A stretch of 31,611 nt of DNA from SLRI01 sp964393275. Lineage in GTDB: Bacteria > Pseudomonadota > Alphaproteobacteria > Geminicoccales > Geminicoccaceae. This document shows, piece after piece, positions 7,396 through 13,881 of this stretch. The notes below the pieces were generated by a model that saw only the letters and a list, made by a program, of their open reading frames with translations, ran no database searches and was not told the origin of the DNA. The position numbers were made by a program, and so were the translations under genes. The stretch's first letter is position 1; every line of letters starts with the position of its first letter. The DNA is taken from contig CAYMTA010000047.1 in assembly GCA_964393275.1 (NCBI GenBank), positions 1-31,611 on the forward strand. Reading direction: 5' to 3'.

Positions 7396-8295
7396 TTGCT
7401 CGACCGCCGCACCATCGCGCGCCTGCCGCTCCTGGCCCCCCTGATCGCCGCCTGCCGGCCGGTCACGGTGCTCGACACGCTGGTGCCGAAGGACGCGCAG
7501 TCCGAGCTGGCGGCGGAGGGCTTGGCCTATGGAAGGCTGCCGCGCCAGCGCTTCGACATCTACGTGCCGACCGGCGAGGCGGCCGCCGGCGGGCCGCTGC
7601 CATTGCTGCTCTTCATTTATGGCGGGGGCTGGCGGAGCGGGCGGAAGTCGGACTACCGCTTCGCCGGGCGGGCCTTCGCCGCCCAGGGCTATGTGACGGC
7701 GGTGGCGGACTACCGGCTGGTGCCCGAGGCGCGCTATCCGGATTTCCTCGTCGATTGCGGCATGGCGCTCGCCGCCTTTCGGGAGGCGGCACCGGCTTAT
7801 GGCGGCGATCCCGGCTGGACCTTCGTCGCCGGCCATTCGGCCGGGGCCTACAACGCGGTGATGCTCGCGCTGGCGCCGGAGATCGCCCTTGCCGCCGGCT
7901 ACGACCGGGCGTCGATCGGCGCCGTCGCCGGCATCTCGGGGCCCTACGACTTCCTGCCGCTGCGGGTCGATTCGACCAGGAATGCCTTCGGGTCGGCAAC
8001 CGATCTGGCGGCGACGCAGCCGATCAACCGGGTGGACGCGACGGCACCGCCGATGATCCTCATGACCGGCGCGGCGGACGAGATCGTCGTGCCGGGCAAT
8101 GCCGACCGGCTGGCCGCGGAGCTGCGCGCGGCCGGCGTTGCCGTGGAGGTGGTCCGCTACGAGGGCGTCGGCCACAACGGCGCCCTGATGAGCCTCGCCC
8201 GGCCCTTTCGCGGCTATGCGGATACCCTGGGCGATACCGACCGCTTCCTCGAGAAGGTCATGGCGGAAGGCCAGGCGTTGCGAGTCGTCGGGTGA
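7396..8295 (+). CDS. Alpha/beta-hydrolase (esterase/lipase-like), probable lipoprotein
   Basis: This 299-residue protein starts at TTG 7396, with GGAG eight bases upstream. A hydrophobic leader ends in IAAC, giving a lipobox with Cys20, so the enzyme is probably anchored in the envelope. The body is a hormone-sensitive-lipase/BD-FAE type hydrolase: oxyanion motif IYGGGW (about 74-79), DYRLVPEARYPD, nucleophile elbow GHSAGAYN (Ser148), catalytic Asp in TGAADEIVVPG, and His in EGVGHNG. It likely hydrolyses small esters outside the cytoplasm; the substrate is unknown. The frame is open much further upstream (from 6982), but that part has no family resemblance. The start is inferred from the signal sequence and ribosome site. 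Confidence 0.85.
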   Translation: MLDRRTIARLPLLAPLIAACRPVTVLDTLVPKDAQSELAAEGLAYGRLPRQRFDIYVPTGEAAAGGPLPLLLFIYGGGWRSGRKSDYRFAGRAFAAQGYVTAVADYRLVPEARYPDFLVDCGMALAAFREAAPAYGGDPGWTFVAGHSAGAYNAVMLALAPEIALAAGYDRASIGAVAGISGPYDFLPLRVDSTRNAFGSATDLAATQPINRVDATAPPMILMTGAADEIVVPGNADRLAAELRAAGVAVEVVRYEGVGHNGALMSLARPFRGYADTLGDTDRFLEKVMAEGQALRVVG

Positions 8296-8364
8296 GCCTC
8301 GGGAGCATTCTCAGAGTGGCCGAGGACGAGGAATGCCAAGGTGATCGGCGCGCAGCGTAGCGGG

Positions 8365-9243
8365 CTACGTGAGCACCGATCGCCCGCCGGCTGGCGACGT
8401 ATGCGGTCGCCCTGGAAGCGCTCGGCCGCGCCAGTCGAGGAAGCGCTTCTCCGCCCGGCCGATCAGCCAGCTTATGGCGAGGCCCAGGACCGAGAGCATG
8501 GCGACGCCGGTGATGAGCTGCTCGACCGCGAAGAGGGCGCCGGCGGTCAGGATGTAGGCGCCGATGCCGTAGCGGGCGCCGATCATCTCGGCCGCGACCA
8601 GGAGCACGATCGAGATCGAGACCGAGATGCGAAAGCCGGCGAGGATGGCCGGCAGGGCGCCCGGCAGGATGATCTTGCGGACGATCGAGGTCCAGGCGAG
8701 GCCGAAGGACTGGCCCATGCGGATCAGGCCGCGGTCGACATTGTCGACGCCGCTATAGGTGGCGATCACCGTCGGGAAGAAGGCGCCGAAGAGGATGGTC
8801 GCCACCTTCGAGCCCTCGCCGATGCCGAACCAGACGATGAAGAGCGGCAGAAGAGCGATCTTCGGCACCGGGAAGAGGGCGGCGACGACGGGTGCCAGGC
8901 CGGCGCGAAGCACCGAGAAGAGGCCGCTGCCGAGACCGACGCCGATGCCGAGCGCCGTCCCCAGGGTCCAGCCCGCGAGGAGGCGGAAGAGGCTCGCCCG
9001 CAAATGCTGCCAGAGCGTGCCGGCCTGGACCAGATCGACGAAGGCCGCTAACGCGGCGGAGGGGGCCGGCAGGGCGATCGAGCTGATCCAGCCGGTGCCT
9101 GAGCCCATCTCCCAAAGGGCGATGAGGCCGATGAAGACGAGGGGCGAGAGATAGCCCAGCGGGCGGTGGCGAAAGCCGCCGCCGCGAAAGGGCACGGGCC
9201 GGACGTCGTCGCCGTCCCTGGCCTGCTCAATGCGCATCGGCAA
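8365..9243 (-). CDS. ABC transporter permease, NitT/TauT (SsuC-like) type
   Basis: This 292-residue inner-membrane protein has about six helices and the BPD_transp_1 EAA loop around SFGLAWTSIVRKIILPGALPAILAGFRIS. The N-terminal helix pattern (LSPLVFIGLIALWEMGSGTG) is typical of nitrate, taurine and alkanesulfonate importers. It overlaps the upstream ATPase remnant by 17 nt, so the two formed one operon. No binding protein is adjacent, and the partner ATPase has lost its nucleotide-binding half. The transporter is therefore probably dead or relies on another ATPase. The reading frame itself looks intact. Confidence 0.88.
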   Translation of the reverse strand: MPMRIEQARDGDDVRPVPFRGGGFRHRPLGYLSPLVFIGLIALWEMGSGTGWISSIALPAPSAALAAFVDLVQAGTLWQHLRASLFRLLAGWTLGTALGIGVGLGSGLFSVLRAGLAPVVAALFPVPKIALLPLFIVWFGIGEGSKVATILFGAFFPTVIATYSGVDNVDRGLIRMGQSFGLAWTSIVRKIILPGALPAILAGFRISVSISIVLLVAAEMIGARYGIGAYILTAGALFAVEQLITGVAMLSVLGLAISWLIGRAEKRFLDWRGRALPGRPHTSPAGGRSVLT

Positions 9244-9703
9244 GCTCGCGGTCGGCCGCCAGCGCCTCGTCGCGCAGGAGCTGCCACAGCTCCTGCCGCA
9301 GCCGGACGAGCTCGGGCGTCGGTCGGGCGCGCTCGGCGAGCGGGATGTCGATGCGGATCAGCTCGCGTACCCGCCCGGGGCGGCGCGACAGGACGAGGAT
9401 CCGATGCCCGAGCCGGACCGCCTCGGCGAGGTTGTGGGTGACGTAGCAGGCCGAGAACCGCTCGCGCAGCCAGAGCTCCAGGAGGTCGTCGAGCAGGAGC
9501 TCGCGGGTCTGACTGTCGAGGGCGGAGAGCGGCTCGTCCATCAGCATGACGGCGGGGCGGACGGCGAGGGCCCGGGCGATGGCGACCCGCTGCTTCATGC
9601 CGCCCGAAAGCTGGCGCGGCAGGGTCTTCCTGAAGTCGGCGAGGCGCGTGCGCTCCAGCACGTCGTCGATCACCGCCCGTCGCTCCGCGCCCGAGAGAAC
9701 CAC
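9227..9703 (-). pseudogene. 5'-truncated ABC transporter ATPase (SsuB/TauB type)
   Basis: Only the C-terminal 155 or so residues of an ATPase of about 260 remain. Present are the signature LSGGMKQR, Walker B (VMLMDEPLSALD) and the switch His (YVTHNLAEAV). The Walker A and Q-loop part is missing, so the product cannot bind ATP properly. The break is at about 9698, where IS3-type terminal sequence begins; the only in-frame start (GTG 9703) lies inside that IS sequence. It is coupled by overlap to the permease gene. An IS insertion followed by deletion probably removed the front half of the gene and most of the IS. Confidence 0.85.
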
Positions 9704-9835
9704 CCCGGGTTTGCCGGAGGCCGTTTCGTTTGAGTCACACCGTCATGGCTGGCTCTTGCCGCATGGCGTAGTAGCGTTCCTCGGCTTCGGCCGGCGGGAT
9801 GTTGCCGATGGGCTCCAGCCGCCGGCGATGGCCCG
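9698..9835 (-). mobile_element. IS3-family remnant (transposase tail plus terminal sequence)
   Basis: On the minus strand the reading LEPIGNIPPAEAEERYYAMR continues to a TGA at 9735-9737. This is the highly conserved C-terminus of IS3-family transposases. It is followed by about 37 bases including CGGCAAACCCGGGG, typical of the right end of these elements. Recognisable transposase sequence stops at about 9825-9835, so most of the element is gone. The remnant abuts the truncated ABC ATPase directly. Confidence 0.8.
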
Positions 9836-9972
9836 CGCCATGAAGGAAACCGAAGCCCTCCTGGCCGTAGCGGGAACCCCTCGGCGTCGCGGGCGGTTTC
9901 GTGCCTCGGCCGGAATGGGGGGCCGCCCGGCCTCGAGCCGAGATCCAACGTCGAGACGAGAAGGAACGTGCC

Positions 9973-11127
9973 GTGGCCGATCATGAGACGGACGCGCCGA
10001 TGCCGGTGGCCGGCGGCGAGGAGCGGCCGGTGGTTCGGCTCGCGACCCAGTCGGTGCCGCGCTGGGCGGTGATCGGCATCTTCCTGCTCCTCCTGATCGC
10101 CGGCATCGCCTATGCGCGTGACTTCCTGATGCCGGTCGTGCTCGGCTTCCTCCTGGCCCTGGTGTTCAGCCCGGTGCGGCGCTTCCTCGAGCGGCGGGGC
10201 GTCCCGCCCGAGGTCTCGGCCTTCCTGATCGTCGGCAGCCTGGTGGCGATGCTCGGCTCGGGGCTCTTCCTGCTCGCCGGGCCGGTGCAGGGCTGGATCG
10301 AGGATGCGCCACAGATCGCGCGCGAGCTCGAATGGAAGACGCGCAGCCTGTTCGGCGGGGCCAAGGCGGTGCTCGAGGCCAGCCAGACCGTCGACGAGGT
10401 CACCTCGGGCGGCACCGACCCGGACGTGCAGGAGGTGGTGGTCAAGGAGCCCGGCATGTTCACCAATCTGGCCTGGGTGGCGCCGGCCTATCTGGCGCAG
10501 ACCGTGCTGACGCTGGTGCTGCTGCTCTTCCTCCTGGCGTCGGGCGACATGATCAACGAGAAGATCGTCAACGTCCTGCCGACCTTCAAGGACAAGCGCC
10601 AGGCGATGCGCATCGCCCACGACATCGAGCGCAAGCTCTCGCGCTACCTCTTCACCATCACCGCCATCAATGCCGGCCTCGGGGTCGCCATCGGCATCGC
10701 CATGGCGCTGCTCGGCATGCCGAATCCGGCGCTCTTCGGGGTGATCGCCTTCTCGCTCAACTACGTGCCCTATCTCGGCGCCCTGACCGGCGTCGCCGCG
10801 GCGCTGGTCGTGGGCCTCTTGACCTTCGACGACCCGGGCACGGCCCTCCTGCCCAGCCTCGCCTATTTCGCCTTGACCGCGATCGAGGGCCAGTTCGTGA
10901 CCCCCTATTTCGTCGGCCGCCGGCTCGAGATGAACACCGTCGTGATCTTCCTCTCGATCACCTTCTGGGCTTGGCTCTGGTCGGTGATGGGCATGCTGCT
11001 GGCCGTTCCCCTGCTGGTCACCATCCGCGCCTTCTGCGAGCACATCCCGGAGCTCGTCCCGGTCGGCAAGTTCCTGGCCGCAAGGGGCAGCGAGAGCGAG
11101 GACACGGAGGCGGAGCGAGAGACGTGA
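9973..11127 (+). CDS. AI-2E family transporter (PerM/YdiK-like)
   Basis: This 384-residue membrane protein has seven or eight hydrophobic segments. The N-terminal pair covers about residues 33-78 (AVIGIFLLLLIAGIAYARDFL and LGFLLALVFSPVRRFLERRG). The family C-terminal block follows: PNPALFGVIAFSLNYVPYLG (about 251-270) and IEGQFVTPYFVGRRLEMNTV (about 304-323), ending in WSVMGMLLAVPLLVTIRAFCEH. Members export autoinducer-2 or act as Na+/H+ antiporters; function cannot be narrowed here. GTG 9973 follows AAGGAACGTGCC; upstream in-frame codons show no family sequence. It is a single gene. Confidence 0.88.
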   Translation: MADHETDAPMPVAGGEERPVVRLATQSVPRWAVIGIFLLLLIAGIAYARDFLMPVVLGFLLALVFSPVRRFLERRGVPPEVSAFLIVGSLVAMLGSGLFLLAGPVQGWIEDAPQIARELEWKTRSLFGGAKAVLEASQTVDEVTSGGTDPDVQEVVVKEPGMFTNLAWVAPAYLAQTVLTLVLLLFLLASGDMINEKIVNVLPTFKDKRQAMRIAHDIERKLSRYLFTITAINAGLGVAIGIAMALLGMPNPALFGVIAFSLNYVPYLGALTGVAAALVVGLLTFDDPGTALLPSLAYFALTAIEGQFVTPYFVGRRLEMNTVVIFLSITFWAWLWSVMGMLLAVPLLVTIRAFCEHIPELVPVGKFLAARGSESEDTEAERET

Positions 11128-11304
11128 GAGCGGCCGCCCGGCCGCGGTGAACGTTGTTGGATAGTATTCCTATCACAGAGCGGCCGCGGAGGCAAGGGCG
11201 GCTTCGGTTCGTTCGGCAATTCCGGGAGCTGGGTTCGCTCGTCCGGCGGCGTGGCCGCGGCGGACGGGAAAAATGGCTTTTGCCCGAAGATGTTGCGGCG
11301 CGTC

Positions 11305-11400
11305 GGGTTCGTCTGCCCGGGGTTGGGTTCGTTCGCCGAATCCTCGGGTTCGATCGTCGATTCGGTGGGTTCGATCGTCTTTTTCCCGGGTTCGTTCGTC
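11305..11400. repeat. 21-bp-period array of GGGTTCG(A/T)TCG(T/C)C
   Basis: Copies of GGGTTCGTTCGCC or GGGTTCGATCGTC start at 11325, 11346, 11367 and 11388, exactly 21 bases apart. A fifth (GGGTTCGTCTGCC) starts at 11305, and looser copies occur near 11205 and 11231. All three minus-strand frames stay open here; in one the unit reads as heptads (NEP/IEP), in another DDRT. There is no convincing start, ribosome site or family match, so I treat the array as non-coding. The period equals two helical turns. It runs directly into the palindromic array that follows. Confidence 0.8.
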
Positions 11401-11403
11401 CAG

Positions 11404-11552
11404 AATTGATGCATCGGATGCACCAACCCGGGAAATTGTTGCATCCGATGCAACAACCCGAGCCGTGATTGATGCATCCGATGCAACATTGGTCATAATA
11501 TTGATGCGTTATGCGCAACAACCCAAGGCGGATGTTGCATCGGGCGCAACAG
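11404..11552. repeat. Five phased palindromic repeats (TTGCATC-N-GATGCAA type)
   Basis: Dyads are centred near 11416 (TGCATCGGATGCA), 11446 (a perfect 21-bp palindrome at 11436-11456), 11479 (TGCATCCGATGCA), 11511 (TGCGTTATGCGCA, degenerate) and 11542 (TGTTGC-N7-GCAACA). Centre spacings are 30, 33, 32 and 31 bases, about three helical turns. Each unit also carries related flanks: ATTG before, and in most copies CAACCC after. The regular phasing suggests binding sites for a dimeric protein assembling along one DNA face. No partner protein can be named. Confidence 0.8.
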
Positions 11553-11596
11553 CGGTGGCGGGCTCATGAGGGTACCGCGAGCTTCACGAGCAGAAG

Positions 11597-11623
11597 TTGA
11601 AAAGGGAGCTGTCCCCCGTGGTC
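11597..11623. repeat. Partial copy of hairpin repeat at the higB break
   Basis: AAAAGGGAGCTGTCCCC resembles one arm of the 99-bp hairpin elements at 12041 and 12609, which have AAAAAGGGAGGTGTCCCC. It lies immediately before the point where recognisable higB sequence begins, suggesting the element or its rearrangement truncated the gene. Confidence 0.5.
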
Positions 11624-11625
11624 CC

Positions 11626-11694
11626 AACCGGCGGATCGTCTTCCGCTTCGAGAACGGCGGGGCCCTCGATGTCGAGCTGATCGACCACGATTAG
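11626..11694 (+). pseudogene. higB: C-terminal remnant of a HigB-type toxin
   Basis: The 22 codons before TAG 11692-11694 read NRRIVFRFENGGALDVELID plus HD, matching the conserved C-terminal strand of HigB/RelE-type mRNA interferases (pattern W/R-R-I/V-x-F-R-F-E-x-G-x-x-x-D-V). The remaining roughly 70 residues, with the catalytic surface, are absent. The fragment ends 11 bases before the higA start, the usual higBA order. It is non-functional as a toxin. Confidence 0.65.
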
Positions 11695-11705
11695 GAATTC
11701 TGACC

Positions 11706-12020
11706 ATGAGCGACAAGAGCCTGCCCGTCGAAGCGCCCATGAAGACCCCGCCGCACCTCGGTCGCGTCGTCCGCCAGGACTGCATCGAGGCCCAGGGCCT
11801 GACCATCGGTGATGCCGCCGAAGCCCTCGGCGTCACCCGCCAGACCGTCGACCACCCCGTCAACGAGCGCGGCGGCGTATCCCCCGAAATGGCGCTACGG
11901 CTGGTCAGGGCGTTCGGCAGCACCGCCGGGATGTGGTCGCGCCTGCAGGCGGTCCGGGAGGGGAAGGGCGACCAGATTGACACCGTTCGCCGTCTCATCA
12001 TGACAAACGAGTCGATTTGA
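11706..12020 (+). CDS. higA: HigA family antitoxin (orphan)
   Basis: This 104-residue XRE-type helix-turn-helix antitoxin shows the HigA features: GRVVRQDCIEAQGLTIGDAA, then EALGVTRQTVDHPVNERGGV and SPEMALRLVRAFGSTAGMWSRLQ. In higBA modules it binds the toxin and represses the operon. Here the toxin upstream is reduced to its last 22 codons, so the antitoxin is an orphan. It may still bind DNA or neutralise other toxins. The usual LSxLVNG segment reads VDHPVNE, a proline in the recognition-helix region that may weaken DNA binding. ATG 11706 has AGGA nine bases upstream; ATG 11739 is the alternative. Confidence 0.8.
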   Translation: MSDKSLPVEAPMKTPPHLGRVVRQDCIEAQGLTIGDAAEALGVTRQTVDHPVNERGGVSPEMALRLVRAFGSTAGMWSRLQAVREGKGDQIDTVRRLIMTNESI

Positions 12021-12040
12021 ACGGTAGAAGAGTACCTTGG

Positions 12041-12139
12041 GGTGCACTGGGGACACCTCCCTTTTTAACCATTCCACCGGTGATGGGAGGACCCGCGCGT
12101 CGGCAAGAATGGTTAAAAAGGGAGGTGTCCCCGAGGCTC
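12041..12139. repeat. 99-bp hairpin element, copy A (REP/MITE-like)
   Basis: Perfect inverted arms of 26 bases (12049-12074 and 12107-12132) begin GGGGACACCTCCC and flank a 32-base centre. By eye the unit is identical to copy B at 12609-12707. It starts 20 bases after higA and ends two bases before an open frame that lacks a start codon. It encodes nothing itself. The structure fits a REP/BIME-type or miniature inverted-repeat element; no REP-associated transposase lies in the window. Confidence 0.85.
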
Positions 12140-12140
12140 A

Positions 12141-12533
12141 AAGAAGGCGCTCGCCGAGAAGGCTGCCGAGGACCAAACCAGGATCCTTGGCGAGAGCCTT
12201 CTCGAAGTCATCTATCCTCCGGCCGGCCGCGCCGAGTGGGTTGTTTTTGCGGGAAGCCCGGAATCGCTCGCTCGCGTCGATCACCTAATCGCCGAGGCCG
12301 AATGCGGTGATGCAACGGCTCAAGCGGAGATTGCTCGAAGCTTTGCGCACGGCACGAATGGTCTGCCTTTCGATCGCGAGGAAGCCTATCGCTGGGTGCA
12401 ACTCGCGCACCACGGCAACGGCGTAAAGGATCAGGAGTTCTTCGATCAGCTGACGTTGACGCTGGCCGAGTCTCGACGACAGGCTATAGACCTAGAAACC
12501 AAGCAATGGCGGCCCAAGCGCTCCTGTCCCTGA
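12141..12533 (+). pseudogene. 5'-truncated fragment of a Sel1-like repeat protein
   Basis: An open frame of 130 codons ends at TGA 12531. The first upstream in-frame stop (12113-12115) lies inside hairpin element A and there is no usable start codon, so this is a gene tail. The segment AECGDATAQAEIARSFAHGT followed by DREEAYRWVQLAHHGN is one Sel1-type repeat (tetratricopeptide-like helical pair). Before it is LLEVIYPPAGRAEWVVFAGS. Base composition is less GC-rich than the neighbours, hinting at foreign origin. The front was probably lost when the repeat element arrived or recombined. Confidence 0.6.
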
Positions 12534-12581
12534 TACCGTAAGGGGCGCACCAATGCCTAACACCACGTCTTGATGAGCTAT

Positions 12582-12607
12582 GGTGCACTGGGGACACCTC
12601 CCTTTTT
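12582..12607. repeat. Partial hairpin element in tandem before copy B
   Basis: The first 26 or so bases of the 99-bp unit (GGTGCACTGGGGACACC through the T-run) are repeated directly before the full copy B. This is a partial tandem duplication of the left arm. Confidence 0.8.
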
Positions 12608-12608
12608 A

Positions 12609-12707
12609 GGTGCACTGGGGACACCTCCCTTTTTAACCATTCCACCGGTGATGGGAGGACCCGCGCGTCGGCAAGAATGGTTAAAAAGGGAGGTGTCCCC
12701 GAGGCTC
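12609..12707. repeat. 99-bp hairpin element, copy B (REP/MITE-like)
   Basis: By eye it is identical over 99 bases to copy A, 568 bases upstream. The 26-base arms are at 12617-12642 and 12675-12700. It is followed directly by an IS5-type transposase tail. Identity of two copies implies recent duplication or active mobilisation. Confidence 0.85.
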
Positions 12708-12854
12708 CTGGCTCGGCCGCAACCGCCGGCTCGCCAAGGATGTCGAGAAGCTGATCGAAACCAGCACCGCAATGGCCGCCGTCGCAATCGTCCGGCTCCT
12801 CGTCAGGCGACTTGCAACCAGCTGATATCAATCACAAACTTTTCGGACAGGCTC
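12708..12854 (+). mobile_element. IS5-family remnant: transposase C-terminus and right terminal repeat
   Basis: From 12709 the frame reads WLGRNRRLAKDVEKLIETST, then AMAAVAIVRLLVRRLATS and TGA at 12823-12825. This is the conserved end of IS5-type DDE transposases. About 30 bases later comes AACTTTTCGGACAGGCTC, ending at 12854. The reverse complement of this end (GAGCCTGTCCGAAAAGTT) matches the element end starting at 31562 with one difference. The left part is missing, replaced by hairpin element B. Confidence 0.8.
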
Positions 12855-13127
12855 TAACGGACTGCACCCCACGCTTGAGACATCATATCAGTGACAGGCG
12901 GTTGGCGCCGGCCACGACGAGCGGCAGCTTCCGCCCCCGCCACGCGCCTCACGCCACCGCTCGCGCCACATAGATGGGCAGGGAGACACGTGCCTTTTTG
13001 ACCTTTCGGGCTCGAGCTGGCACCTCCTCTTTCAACCTCTGTCGCCCGACACTACACCGCACCGACGTGGTGGCAACTGCCAGCGCGACGGGATAGGCTT
13101 GTCGATATTCAGCCCGGAGGCGTCTCG
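12855..13127. other. Gene-free interval with a diverged hairpin-element arm
   Basis: No ORF of coding character was seen. GACACGTGCCTTTTTGACC at 12985-13003 matches 16 of 19 positions of the hairpin-element arm (GACACCTCCCTTTTTAACC), so it may be an old, decayed copy. The end of the interval holds the ribosome site (CCGGAGG) of the parD start at 13128. Confidence 0.4.
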
Positions 13128-13408
13128 ATGGCAGCAGCGAAGAGCCTGAGCGTCACCCTCGAGCCCGCTATGCGCTTCAGGTGGAGGACGCGGTCGCGAG
13201 CGGTGCCTACGCTTCGGCGAGCGATGTCGTTGCCGACGCGCTGAACCGCTGGCGTGAGCAGCGCGCGCTGGAGAGCGATCCGGAGGTCCTGCGGCGGCTT
13301 TGGCGGGAGGGCCTCGACAGTGGCGAGGCCGAGGCGCTCGACATGGCGGAGGTCAAGCGCGCGGCGCGGCGGGCCCGCCTCCTGGAGGAGCAAGCCGGCC
13401 AGCGCTGA
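13128..13408 (+). pseudogene. parD: ParD-type antitoxin with a -1 frameshift
   Basis: ATG 13128 (GGAGG seven bases upstream) opens MAAAKSLSVTLEP, the N-terminal beta-strand of a ribbon-helix-helix antitoxin. Continuation (RYALQVEDAVASGAYASASD, VVADALNRWREQRAL) is in another frame. Losing one C from a C-run at 13164-13166 explains the break; restoring it gives a 93-residue ParD. As sequenced, only an internal start such as GTG 13181 could give the toxin-binding C-terminal part, without the DNA-binding strand. The frame ends in TGATG, shared with the parE start. A sequencing error in the C-run is a real alternative. Confidence 0.75.
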
Positions 13409-13881
13409 TGCCGCGACGTGCGCGAACGCCGCGCGCACGGCAGGATTTGATCGACATCTGGCTCTGGATCGCCACCGAGAATCCAACCGCTGCCGATCGC
13501 TTTCTCGATTCGATCGACGAGAAGCTGCGCCTCCTGGCAGCGAGCCCGCGGCTGGGCCCTTTGCGGCCAGACATGGCCAAGGGTGTCCGCATCTTTCCTG
13601 TTCGCCGATACCTCGTTCTCTGTCGCGAGAATCGCGAAGGCATCGAGGTCGTCCGCGTCGTCCACGCCATGCGCCAGATCAAGCAAGCCCTCCAACCATA
13701 TTTCCTCCCTCAAAAAACCGGAGGGGCCGACGGGGAGGCCGTGCCTCCCCGTCCCTTTCCTTTCCCCACTTTCCTTCGCTGCTGGACGGCCCTGCCGGTG
13801 GTGGGTAGCTTTCCGGCGGTTCCATGTCGGGGCCGGCAAGAGGGGGAGATGTCGTGGAACCGGTTCATGTGGTGGCGGTGA
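13408..13881 (+). CDS. parE: ParE-type toxin with atypical C-terminal read-through
   Basis: ATG 13408 overlaps the parD stop. Residues 1-95 are a RelE/ParE-superfamily toxin: TPRARQDLIDIWLWIATENP, FLDSIDEKLRLLAASPRLGP, FPVRRYLVLCRE, then GIEVVRVVHAMRQ. ParE proteins poison DNA gyrase. Family members normally end soon after the VVRVxHAxR strand. Here the frame runs on for about 60 residues of proline- and arginine-rich sequence, through a hairpin (13729-13753) and 28 bases into the next gene, giving 157 residues. The native stop has probably been lost, so the toxin may be inactive. With the frameshifted antitoxin upstream, the module looks degenerate. Confidence 0.7.
   Translation: MPRRARTPRARQDLIDIWLWIATENPTAADRFLDSIDEKLRLLAASPRLGPLRPDMAKGVRIFPVRRYLVLCRENREGIEVVRVVHAMRQIKQALQPYFLPQKTGGADGEAVPPRPFPFPTFLRCWTALPVVGSFPAVPCRGRQEGEMSWNRFMWWR
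13729..13753 (+). terminator. Strong hairpin after the ParE core, possible terminator
   Basis: GACGGGGAGGC and GCCTCCCCGTC form a perfect 11-bp stem with a CGT loop, followed by a pyrimidine-rich CCTTTCCTTTCCCC stretch. The T-tract is imperfect. It lies where a transcript of the toxin pair would be expected to end, supporting the view that the toxin originally stopped before it. Confidence 0.45.

Noticed and set aside
11130..11145. GCGGCCG-CC-CGGCCGC as terminator of the AI-2E family gene
   Set aside because: The loop is only two bases and no T-run follows; more likely chance in GC-rich DNA.
11018..11521. Overlapping open frames on the minus strand with heptad and HRMHQ-like repeats
   Set aside because: All frames are open because the repeats lack stop codons; there is no ribosome site or consistent family match. 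Kept only as a repeat feature.
11404..11552. The repeat array as a CRISPR
   Set aside because: Repeats are imperfect, the intervals between palindromes are only about 10-15 bases and partly conserved, and no cas gene is present.
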